Shown here in pieces: positions 1-6,662 of a stretch of DNA of 36,784 nt. A program made the translations under genes and the position numbers. Where the stretch lies: assembly GCA_035703895.1 (NCBI GenBank), contig DASSXJ010000008.1, forward strand, positions 1-36,784, in the 5' to 3' direction. Under the pieces are notes generated by a model. The model was not told where the DNA came from. It was given only the letters and a program-made list of their open reading frames with translations, and did no database searches. The DNA comes from a bacterium. Its GTDB lineage: Bacteria; Sysuimicrobiota; Sysuimicrobiia; Sysuimicrobiales; Segetimicrobiaceae. Position 1 is the stretch's first letter; each line of letters begins with the position of its first letter.

Positions 1-593
1 CCGGAAAGGACCGGCTTCTGGGGCCGGATCAGTTTGGCCGAAGGCGTCGCGGGAGGCGGGAGTTTCCCCCCGGGAGTGACCGCGGGCGGCACACTGACAT
101 CGCTGGGGGCCCTGAGAGCACGGGCGGTGGGCTTGCTGGGACCCTCGATCTCCCGGTCCGCCTGCAGGATTGCGGCGAGCACCGCCTGCATGGCCTGCGG
201 CGTGTAATGCTCCCCTGTGTCAACTCCTCGCCTGATGGCGTCCCAATACTCCGCCGCTTGTCTCCGCAGGACACTTGGATTGTCGCCCGCCATGTACCGC
301 CGGACGACCACCAATCCGTGCAGGGCATCCTGATCCAGAGGATTGATGGACAAGATCTCCAGGAAACCATCCTGGGCCTCTCGCAAGTGACCACCTTGCA
401 ATGATTTCCATGCCTTCGCAGGCGGCCCCTGAAGCAGAGCTGGCCCGGTCGGAGCTGGCCAAGAGCTTAGCGTGCGGGGTCCCAACGCTTCGCGGGGGAC
501 ATGCAGCCGTTCCGTGAGGGCAGATTTGTAGATGACGAGAGCCACCGTACCCACCAAAAGAACGGCAAGCGCCGGCACGAGGATTTTCCGCAT
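1..593 (-). CDS. Membrane-anchored or secreted protein with a TPR-like segment, 3' end cut by window edge
   Basis: The frame is open from an ATG at 593 to the window edge (197 complete codons, no stop), so the C-terminus is missing. A GAGGTGG ribosome-binding site lies just upstream of the ATG. The N-terminus has two basic residues followed by a hydrophobic stretch at about residues 4-22 and no clear cleavage site, so it is a signal anchor or signal peptide. Residues about 65-105 (alternating Ala/Leu with a NPLDQDALHGL-type turn) look like one tetratricopeptide-type helical pair. After about residue 150 the chain becomes rich in Pro, Ala and Lys, like an extracytoplasmic linker. It follows tRNA-Ala on the same strand, separated by about 250 bases. 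I do not recognise a named family and the function is unknown. LytR-type genes often sit near rsfS, but no such motif is visible here. Confidence 0.72.
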   Translation of the reverse strand, partial: MRKILVPALAVLLVGTVALVIYKSALTERLHVPREALGPRTLSSWPAPTGPALLQGPPAKAWKSLQGGHLREAQDGFLEILSINPLDQDALHGLVVVRRYMAGDNPSVLRRQAAEYWDAIRRGVDTGEHYTPQAMQAVLAAILQADREIEGPSKPTARALRAPSDVSVPPAVTPGGKLPPPATPSAKLIRPQKPVLS

Positions 594-845
594 GGCCACC
601 TCAGGCGAAGGGGAGCGACGTTTCTGCGGTGCGGCGAGTCACGGCACCTTCCTGTTGATGCCAAGAATCCTCATCGTGGATATGCCCACCCGCACCCGCT
701 CCTAGACACTCCATCAAGTTGGAACAACGCGATAGCGCCCAATATGCCCACGAACGCTGGGACGCGGACGAGCGATCTTTGTTCTTACATTCGGGAGAAA
801 GGCAAATTAGAAACAGCGGTTACAGGCGGACACCATTGTCAGGCT
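594..845. other. Intergenic stretch without a supported gene
   Basis: About 250 bases separate tRNA-Ala from the leftmost gene. I find no convincing coding frame on either strand and no clear hairpin with a T-run. A 14-codon GTG frame preceded by AGGAAGG ends just before the ribosome-binding site of the downstream gene, but it is too short to call. The promoter of the leftmost gene probably lies here; I could not pick one hexamer pair with confidence. Confidence 0.5.
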
Positions 846-920
846 TGGTGGAGCTGGAGGGAATTGAACCCTCGACCTCCTCTACGCCAAAGAGGCGCTC
901 TCCCGCTGAGCTACAGCCCC
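846..920 (-). tRNA. tRNA-Ala, anticodon GGC
   Basis: The minus strand folds as a complete tRNA. The acceptor stem starts GGGGCTG and pairs with CAGCTCC, followed by discriminator A and an encoded CCA. The D arm is GCTC-AGCGGGA-GAGC. The anticodon stem CCTCT/AGAGG encloses the loop TTGGCGT, giving anticodon GGC, which reads the alanine codon GCC. The T arm is GAGGG-TTCAATT-CCCTC. Length is 75 nt with CCA. An extended -10 promoter lies about 22 bases upstream. Confidence 0.97.
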
Positions 921-941
921 ATAGAACCCGGGACGTCGAGT

Positions 942-952
942 ATTATAGCACA
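942..952 (-). promoter_or_regulatory. Extended -10 promoter of tRNA-Ala
   Basis: The minus strand reads TGTGC-TATAAT, a perfect -10 hexamer with the TGn extension and no recognisable -35. The predicted start is near 935, giving a leader of about 15 nt before the tRNA. It lies just past the rsfS stop codon, so the tRNA probably has its own promoter. Nearly the same string (TGTGC-TATACT) precedes tgt. Confidence 0.75.
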
Positions 953-966
953 CCAACCGCCGCGCC

Positions 967-1305
967 CTACCGCTCGACGATCGCCGCGTCGCCCCAGAGG
1001 CGTTCGAGATTGTAGTACTCGCGCTCGAACGGCGCGAAGAGGTGCACGACCACGTCGCCAAAATCGAGCAGGACCCAGCGCCCGCCCTCGCGCCCTTCGG
1101 CGCGGGCAGGCCGCTCGCCCTCCGCCCGCAGGGCCTCCTCGACCGCCTCGGTAATGGCCCTGATCTGGAGGCGGTTGGTGCCGCTGGCGATCACGAAGTA
1201 ATCGGTCACGGGCGTGTGCTCCTGCACGTCCAGCACCACGACCCGTTCCGCGAGCTTTACCTCTGCGGCAGCCGCCGCCAGGAGCGCTTTGCTTCTCGCC
1301 TCCAC
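967..1305 (-). CDS. rsfS: Ribosomal silencing factor RsfS (RsfA/DUF143)
   Basis: A 112-residue protein of the RsfS/Iojap family. The family binds uL14 on the large ribosomal subunit and blocks 30S joining when nutrients are low. The hallmark core is visible: VVLDV at about residues 22-26, then a TDYFVIASGTN-like block, a QIRAI helix, and a C-terminal GRWVLLDFGDVVVHLF block ending in EREYYNLERLW. Length is normal. The GTG start overlaps the TAG stop of nadD by one base (TAGTG), so translation is probably coupled; a GAGCAGGAG ribosome-binding site lies inside the end of nadD. The order obgE-nadD-rsfS is a common bacterial arrangement. Confidence 0.93.
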   Translation of the reverse strand: MEARSKALLAAAAAEVKLAERVVVLDVQEHTPVTDYFVIASGTNRLQIRAITEAVEEALRAEGERPARAEGREGGRWVLLDFGDVVVHLFAPFEREYYNLERLWGDAAIVER

Positions 1306-1949
1306 TATCGCTCCTGCTCGCGGGCACCGGCCGGTGTGGCCACGTACAGCTGGTGCTTGGCGATATACTCTTCGACCGACTCCGGCACAAGGTACTTGAT
1401 GGGCCGGCCGTTCGCGACCCGATCTCGGACGTCGGTGCTGCTGATCGCAAGCGCGGGGATTTCCATGGTGTGCACGTTGCGCAGCCGCTCCCCCAGCCGG
1501 TGATTGGCAGAGATCCACACGGAGGAATCGACGTGGTAGCCGGGACGGCTTGCCGCGATGAACTGGCACAACCCCAGCAGCTGTTCGGTCTCGCGCCACT
1601 CTCCATGCAGAATTTGGCGGAGCGCGTCGGCGCCCGTGATATAGTACAGGTCATCGTCCGGGCGCGTACGGCGCAGTTCGCGCATCGTGTCGATCGTGTA
1701 CGACGGACCCGGCCGGTCGATCTCAATCCGGGACACTGTAAAATGGATGTTGGTGACCGTCGCGAGGAGCGTCATCAGGTACCGATGCTCTGGGTCGGAG
1801 ACTTCGCGGGGATCCTTGAGGGGCGGATGACGGTTGGGGACGAAGATCACCTGGGAGAGCCCAAACTGCCAGCGCGCTTCGCCGGCGGTCACGAGATGGC
1901 CATAGTGGATGGGATCGAACGTCCCCCCCATGATGCCGATCTTACGCAC
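1305..1949 (-). CDS. nadD: Nicotinate-nucleotide adenylyltransferase
   Basis: A 214-residue cytoplasmic enzyme that adenylylates nicotinate mononucleotide to deamido-NAD in NAD synthesis. The nucleotidyltransferase signature GGTFDPIHYGHL is at residues 8-19, with the (H/T)xGH nucleotide-binding motif. The C-terminal ISSTDVR block matches the family ISSTxIR motif that contacts the triphosphate. The frame is open further upstream, but the GTG at 1949 is preferred: it is preceded by GGAGG at 5 bases and gives the usual VRKIGIMGGTFDP beginning. It overlaps the end of obgE by 8 bases. Confidence 0.94.
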   Translation of the reverse strand: MRKIGIMGGTFDPIHYGHLVTAGEARWQFGLSQVIFVPNRHPPLKDPREVSDPEHRYLMTLLATVTNIHFTVSRIEIDRPGPSYTIDTMRELRRTRPDDDLYYITGADALRQILHGEWRETEQLLGLCQFIAASRPGYHVDSSVWISANHRLGERLRNVHTMEIPALAISSTDVRDRVANGRPIKYLVPESVEEYIAKHQLYVATPAGAREQER

Positions 1950-3021
1950 GCCGGCCTCCGGAATCGGGCGCCTCGGGCGCCGTCCCCACGCTCGTCTTCT
2001 CCCCGCCGGAAGGGTCCTCCTCCGGTCCGCCCGGAGAGGCGCGCAGGAGGTTCTGGACCGCGGCGAGGAGCGCCGGGACGCCGTCGCCCGTGGCGGCGGA
2101 GATGGGGACCACCGTCCGACCCTGCGCGCGGAGGCGCGCCGCGAATCCCGCCCACCGCGCTCGGGCCTCGGGAAGGTCCAGCTTGTTGGCCGCCACGATC
2201 GTCGGACGGCCATCGAGGCGCGGGGCGTGCATTGCGAGTTCTCCCTCGACCGTCGCGAGTTGCGTCTCGGGGTCGTCTGCGGAGAGGTCGAGGACGTGCA
2301 CCAGCACCCGCGTCCGCTCGATGTGCCGGAGAAACTCATGCCCGAGCCCGGCGCCCCGATGGGCGCCCTCGATCAACCCCGGGATATCGGCCACGACGAT
2401 CCCCGGCGCACCCCCGAGCGACACCACCCCCAGCACGGGCTCGGTGGTCGTGAACGGATACTCTGCCACTTTCGGGCGCGCGGCCGAGATGCGTCTCAGC
2501 AACGACGATTTGCCGGCATTGGGGAGCCCAACCAATCCAACGTCGGCGAGCAGGCGGAGTTCCAGACGCAGGCGGCGGTCCTCCCCTACCCCGCCCGGCT
2601 CCGCCTCACGGGGCGCCCGATGGGTGGGCGTCGCGAAGTGCGCGTTCCCTCGCCCGCCGCGTCCCCCCTTTGCCACCGTCACACGCTGGCCGGGCACCAC
2701 CAGATCGGCCACCGGCCCGCCCGTTCCATCGTCGAGCACGGTGGTCCCCACCGGCACGGCGATGACCAGGTCTGCTGCGGAGCGCCCGGACCGGTCGCTG
2801 CCCTCGCCATGCGCGCCGCGGCCGGCGGCGAACCGCTGGCGATACCGAAAGGCGAGCAGGGTATTCACATCGGGATCGGCCGCGAGGATGACGTCGCCCC
2901 CCCGTCCGCCGTCCCCCCCCGACGGTCCTCCCTTCGGGACAAACTTCTCCCGCCGGAACGCGACGCAGCCGTTCCCCCCGTTCCCAGCCTTGACGTGGAT
3001 GCGCGCGCGGTCGATGAACAT
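1942..3021 (-). CDS. obgE: GTPase Obg (ObgE/CgtA)
   Basis: A 359-residue Obg GTPase, involved in late 50S assembly and stress control. The glycine-rich OBG fold occupies about residues 1-155, with many GxGG turns. The G domain follows: G1 GLPNAGKSS (about 165), switch region YPFTT, G3 DIPGL, G4 NKLD and a final SAATG G5-like element. The C-terminal tail is Pro/Gly/Glu-rich and lacks the TGS-type domain of Bacillus-like proteins. I start at the ATG at 3021 because family members begin MFIDRARIHVKAG; a TTG 15 bases upstream is possible. A strong terminator ends only 13 bases before the ATG, leaving almost no room for a separate leader. Confidence 0.94.
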   Translation of the reverse strand: MFIDRARIHVKAGNGGNGCVAFRREKFVPKGGPSGGDGGRGGDVILAADPDVNTLLAFRYRQRFAAGRGAHGEGSDRSGRSAADLVIAVPVGTTVLDDGTGGPVADLVVPGQRVTVAKGGRGGRGNAHFATPTHRAPREAEPGGVGEDRRLRLELRLLADVGLVGLPNAGKSSLLRRISAARPKVAEYPFTTTEPVLGVVSLGGAPGIVVADIPGLIEGAHRGAGLGHEFLRHIERTRVLVHVLDLSADDPETQLATVEGELAMHAPRLDGRPTIVAANKLDLPEARARWAGFAARLRAQGRTVVPISAATGDGVPALLAAVQNLLRASPGGPEEDPSGGEKTSVGTAPEAPDSGGRRA

Positions 3022-3034
3022 CGCGGCTCGAATC

Positions 3035-3063
3035 AAAAAACCCCGGGCTCGAAGAGCCCGGGG
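3035..3063 (-). terminator. Rho-independent terminator after rpmA
   Basis: On the minus strand a perfect 10-bp GC-rich stem (CCCCGGGCTC, loop TTC, GAGCCCGGGG) is followed directly by TTTTTT. It lies 15 bases past the rpmA stop and 13 bases before the obgE start codon. It should end most rplU-rpmA transcripts. No separate promoter for obgE is visible between this element and the obgE start. Confidence 0.9.
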
Positions 3064-3078
3064 CGGCGCATCGAGGGG

Positions 3079-3339
3079 CTACGCTCCGACCGGCTGGACC
3101 GAGATCTGACGACGGTCGCGGCCGCGCCGCTCGAATCGCACGACGCCGGCGGTCAGCGCAAACAAGGTGTCGTCTCGCCCGAGCCCGACGTTCACCCCCG
3201 GCAGATACCGGGTTCCCCGCTGCCGGACGAGCACGGATCCGGCGAGCACCTGCTGCCCGGCGAACCGTTTGATCCCCAGCCGCTGGGCATTGCTGTCGCG
3301 GTTGTTCCGTGAACTGCTGCCACCTTTCTTATGCGCCAT
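3079..3339 (-). CDS. rpmA: 50S ribosomal protein L27 (bL27)
   Basis: An 86-residue bL27, a component near the peptidyl-transferase centre. It has the conserved start [16 protein letters not shown], followed by [11 protein letters not shown] and a [15 protein letters not shown] block. The N-terminus is the plain form, without the cleavable extension of many Firmicutes bL27 proteins. The ATG lies inside the end of rplU (11-base overlap). The product should be made in step with L21. Confidence 0.96.
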   Translation of the reverse strand: MAHKKGGSSSRNNRDSNAQRLGIKRFAGQQVLAGSVLVRQRGTRYLPGVNVGLGRDDTLFALTAGVVRFERRGRDRRQISVQPVGA

Positions 3340-3661
3340 GCGACCCGCCCTCCACTTCGATCCGATCGACCCGGACCCGGCTCAGGGGCTGACGATGCCC
3401 CACGCGCCGTCGGTAGCGCTTTTTGGGGCGAAACTTTCCGACGATGATCTTGCGACTTCTCGAGTGCGCCAGCACCGTCGCGCTCACACGGGCGCCGGGG
3501 ACCGTCGGGGTGCCCGTCGTGACCTGCACGCCATCCACGACCATCAGCACCCGCCCGAACGTGATCGCCGATCCGCTGGCGTCGGGCAGGCGATCGACTT
3601 CGACGACCTGCCCCGGTTCAACGCGCAGTTGCTTGCCCTGAGCTTCGATCACTGCGTACAT
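3329..3661 (-). CDS. rplU: 50S ribosomal protein L21 (bL21)
   Basis: A 110-residue bL21 that binds 23S rRNA. The start [17 protein letters not shown] is the family signature. The C-terminal part has [22 protein letters not shown], matching the basic KKRYRxxxGHRQ segment. An AGGGGTGAG ribosome-binding site precedes the ATG. A well-formed promoter lies about 30 bases upstream. It is the first gene of a short rplU-rpmA transcript. Confidence 0.96.
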   Translation of the reverse strand: MYAVIEAQGKQLRVEPGQVVEVDRLPDASGSAITFGRVLMVVDGVQVTTGTPTVPGARVSATVLAHSRSRKIIVGKFRPKKRYRRRVGHRQPLSRVRVDRIEVEGGSHGA

Positions 3662-3690
3662 GATGGCTCACCCCTGCTCTGGCTCACGAA

Positions 3691-3719
3691 ATGTTAGCAC
3701 GGGACCGGAGGGGTGTCAA
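3691..3719 (-). promoter_or_regulatory. Sigma-70-type promoter of rplU-rpmA
   Basis: The minus strand has TTGACA (3719-3714), a 17-base spacer, then TAACAT (3696-3691) preceded by TGC, which is an extended -10. This is the best complete -35/-10 promoter in the window. The -35 overlaps the TGA stop of rng, so the promoter starts exactly where the upstream gene ends. The predicted start is near 3684 and gives a leader of about 23 nt. Confidence 0.8.
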
Positions 3720-5443
3720 CGACCGCCGGCGTGCGTGCCCTCACGCCGGAACGCCATCCGCCGGGAGGCGGACCGGCCCGCCCACCATGATCGGAGCCGC
3801 CCAAGCACGCCGCGGGAGCGCGAGGTCCCGGCGGACGCGGTGGCCCGGTCCTCCCCATCGTCCTCCTCCGGCCCGCCGATCTCGGCGTGCACCGGCTCGA
3901 GCCAGACGAGCGCGCTGCCCTTGCCGTTTTGCGTGGCCGCGGTCTCCTGCTCGGCCGCTTCGACCGAATCGCTGGCGAGCACGCTCACCCGCTCGAGGTG
4001 GACGCCCGGGCGGGCACGGACGAGAATCGTCTTTCCGGACTCTTTCGCGACCGCGTCGGTCCACCGGGCGTCCGCGGCGAGCACCGCCGCGACTTCGGGA
4101 TGCACCTGCGCGACGAGACACCGTCCCCGAGACGTTTGGGCGAGGCGGCCGAGTTCCCTCCGCACGCGCGCCGCCACGCTTTGCGGGGACAAGACCCGAC
4201 CGCGGCCTTCGCAGTACGGGCAGGGAATCCGCATGATCTCATCCAGGTTCTGGTAGACCCGCTTCCGGGTGAGCTCGACCAGCCCCAGCCCCGTGAGGTC
4301 GACGATGTGCGTCTTGGTCCGGTCCGCCGTCACCGCCTCTTGCAGCGCGGCGACGACACGGCGACGGTGCTTGTCGGACTCCATGTCGATGAAATCCACG
4401 AGGATCATGCCGCCGATGTCCCGGAGCCGGACCTGCCGCGCCACCTCCGCGGCCGCCTCGAGGTTCGTCCGAAGAATGGTACTGGGTTGATCGGTTTTTC
4501 CGACGTACTTGCCCGTGTTGACATCGATGACCGTCGCGGCCTCGGTCCGGTCGAATACCAGATAGCCGCCGCTGCGGAGCCAGACCTTCCGGTGAAGGGC
4601 TCGTTCAATCTCGCGTTCCACCCCGAAGGATTCGAACAACGGCCGGGCGCCGTTGTGCAGCTCGAGACGGTCGAGCAAGTCTTTCGGAAACGAGACCAGC
4701 AACTCCCGGATTCGCTCGAGTTCCGGGCCGGAGTCGACGATGAACCGGTCCACCTCGCCGGTAAACAGATCCCGCACGACGCGGCCCACCAGACCCAGAT
4801 CCTGATAGAGCAACGCGGGAGCCCGCGCGGCGCGTGCCCGCTCCGTCACCCCTTCCCAGAGTTGGATCAGATAGCGCACGTCATCGGCCAGGTCCCGTTC
4901 GGCGATTCCGTCGGCCGCCGTTCGCACGATGAGGCCCATGCGCTCTCCTCGGCCGGCCCGGGGAGGCCGGAGCCGCTCCGCGAGGCCCCGAAGCCGCCTG
5001 CGCTCGTGTTCGTTGTCGATCCGCCGGCTCACCCCGACCCCGTTCACGGTGGGCATCAGGACAATGTAGTGTCCCGGCAGGGCGACGTACGTGGTCGCGC
5101 GTGCGCCCTTGCTGCCGCGTGGCTCTTTGGTGACCTGCAGGAGGATCTCTTGCCCAACGCGCAACCGCTCGGCGATGCGGCCCCGGCCGATCGGGTCCTC
5201 CAGTTCCTCCCCGCCAATCCGTTCCGACCGGATGTCGGCGAGAGGGAGGAACGCGTTGCGCTCCAGGCCCACGTCGACGAACGCCGCTTCCATCCCCGGG
5301 AGGACGCTGGCGACCCGGCCTTTGTAGATGTTGCCCGCGAGCGGCTCGCCCCGCTCGACCATGATCCCGGAGAGCACCCCATTTTCGAGCACGGCGACGC
5401 GGACCTCGAACGGGTCCACGCTGGCTAAGATCTCTCTGCCCAT
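3716..5443 (-). CDS. rng: Ribonuclease G / RNase E family endoribonuclease
   Basis: A 575-residue RNase E/G catalytic protein for 5'-end-dependent processing of rRNA and decay of mRNA. An S1-type RNA-binding domain (AGNIYKGRVASVLPGMEAAFVDVG) occupies about residues 35-120. The metal-binding aspartates are at D307 (VIDVNTGKYVGK) and D350 in LVDFIDME. The Zn-link CPYC is at about 408-411, so the enzyme should dimerise through zinc. There is no long RNase E-type scaffold; the last 70 residues are acidic then Arg-rich. I chose the ATG at 5443 because it gives the usual MxxEI start and has GAGGAG at 10 bases; the ATG at 5461 is an alternative. The order mre-mrdA-rodA-rng-rplU-rpmA-obg is a familiar bacterial cluster. 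Confidence 0.92.
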   Translation of the reverse strand: MGREILASVDPFEVRVAVLENGVLSGIMVERGEPLAGNIYKGRVASVLPGMEAAFVDVGLERNAFLPLADIRSERIGGEELEDPIGRGRIAERLRVGQEILLQVTKEPRGSKGARATTYVALPGHYIVLMPTVNGVGVSRRIDNEHERRRLRGLAERLRPPRAGRGERMGLIVRTAADGIAERDLADDVRYLIQLWEGVTERARAARAPALLYQDLGLVGRVVRDLFTGEVDRFIVDSGPELERIRELLVSFPKDLLDRLELHNGARPLFESFGVEREIERALHRKVWLRSGGYLVFDRTEAATVIDVNTGKYVGKTDQPSTILRTNLEAAAEVARQVRLRDIGGMILVDFIDMESDKHRRRVVAALQEAVTADRTKTHIVDLTGLGLVELTRKRVYQNLDEIMRIPCPYCEGRGRVLSPQSVAARVRRELGRLAQTSRGRCLVAQVHPEVAAVLAADARWTDAVAKESGKTILVRARPGVHLERVSVLASDSVEAAEQETAATQNGKGSALVWLEPVHAEIGGPEEDDGEDRATASAGTSRSRGVLGRLRSWWAGRSASRRMAFRREGTHAGGR

Positions 5444-5450
5444 CCTCGAG

Positions 5451-6662
5451 TCACTCCTCATGCCGCTCCGGCCCTCGCATCGAGCGGATCAGATGCGCAG
5501 GGGCCGGGGAGGCGTCAAATCCAATCCCCACCCGTTGGTGGCGCATGCCGATGCTCAAGAGCAGCGCCGTCGCCCACACCATCGCCATGAGCGCGCTCCC
5601 GCCGTAGCTGATGAACGGCAGGGGGATGCCGGTGATCGGCATGATCCCGACGGTCATCCCTACGTTCACGAAGACGTGGAAGGCGACCATGGACACGATC
5701 CCCACCGCCGCAAGCGCGCCGAACCGATCGCGGGCCACTGCGGCGATGCGGAGACCCCGGTAGACCCACAGCAGAAAGAGGCTCAGGAGCACCACGGCCC
5801 CCACGAATCCGAGCTCTTCACCGATCACCGAGAAGATGAAATCGGTGTGGTGCTCAGGAACGAAGCGCAGCACGCCTTGGGTACCCGCGAACAATCCCTT
5901 GCCCCATTCCAGGCCGCTTCCCACCGCGATCTTCGACTGAATGATCCCGTACCCCGAGCCCAGCGGATCCAAGGTTGGGTGCACGAACGCCAGGAGCCGG
6001 CGCCGCTGATATTCTTTCAGGAGCCGCCAGAAGATCGGGACCAGAACCAGCCCGGCGGCCCCCAGCGTGGCGAGATCCCGCCGGCGTGCGCCGGCGGCGT
6101 AGAGCATCCCGATGAAAATCGCGCCGTAGACCAACGCGGTTCCGAGATCGGGCTGCTTGAAGATCAGCAGCATCGGGATCGCCACATGGCCGAGAAAGGG
6201 CGCGAGATCCCATACCGATTGATACGGGCCTGGGCGGTCCGTGAGGTATTTGGCGAGCGTGATAATGATCACGAACTTGGCGATCTCGGAGGGCTGAAAT
6301 TGTCCGAGCGGGCCGAGAGGGATCCAGCGCTGTGCGCCGAGGCTCGACCGCCCGATGTGCGGGACCAGGACCGCGCCGAGCAGCAGCGCGTTCACGACGT
6401 AGAGGATCCGCGCGCTCGACGCGAACGCGCGATAATCGATCGCCAGGATCAGCCCGCCGACAATCAGACCCACGGCCAGGTGCAACGCCTGGCTGCGGAG
6501 GTAGAGAAACGGTCGAGTGGAGACGTGGGTGCTGCTGTAGACCATGACGAGACCGAATCCGATGAGCCCGAGCGTCGACAGCAGCAGCAGGATGTCGACG
6601 TTCCTGAACAGCCGGGCCGGCCCGCCCGGCTGCGGGAGCGGAGGCCCCGCGAGCGCGCTCAT
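5451..6662 (-). CDS. rodA: Rod-shape SEDS peptidoglycan glycosyltransferase RodA
   Basis: A 403-residue polytopic SEDS protein that polymerises lipid II during cell elongation, in complex with the PBP2 encoded just upstream. About ten membrane segments are visible from residue 22 on. Family landmarks include the GLVMVYSSTH segment in the first helix, a QPSEIAKFVIIITLAKYL motif, KQPDLGTALVYGAIF with the catalytic-region Asp, and the C-terminal NVGMTVGIMPITGIPLPFISYGGSA block. The ATG at 6662 overlaps the mrdA stop by 4 bases (ATGA), and it places the start just before the first hydrophobic segment. The frame is open far upstream, but that part overlaps mrdA. Confidence 0.95.
   Translation of the reverse strand: MSALAGPPLPQPGGPARLFRNVDILLLLSTLGLIGFGLVMVYSSTHVSTRPFLYLRSQALHLAVGLIVGGLILAIDYRAFASSARILYVVNALLLGAVLVPHIGRSSLGAQRWIPLGPLGQFQPSEIAKFVIIITLAKYLTDRPGPYQSVWDLAPFLGHVAIPMLLIFKQPDLGTALVYGAIFIGMLYAAGARRRDLATLGAAGLVLVPIFWRLLKEYQRRRLLAFVHPTLDPLGSGYGIIQSKIAVGSGLEWGKGLFAGTQGVLRFVPEHHTDFIFSVIGEELGFVGAVVLLSLFLLWVYRGLRIAAVARDRFGALAAVGIVSMVAFHVFVNVGMTVGIMPITGIPLPFISYGGSALMAMVWATALLLSIGMRHQRVGIGFDASPAPAHLIRSMRGPERHEE

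Noticed and set aside
608-652. Short GTG frame of about 14 codons before the leftmost gene, as a leader peptide
   Set aside because: Good ribosome-binding site, but too short to tell from chance and with no run of one amino acid or paired hairpins to suggest attenuation.
3887-5428. Plus-strand open frame of 513 codons
   Set aside because: It is exactly antisense to RNase G, has no known motifs and a Pro/Arg/His-rich composition typical of GC-rich shadow frames.
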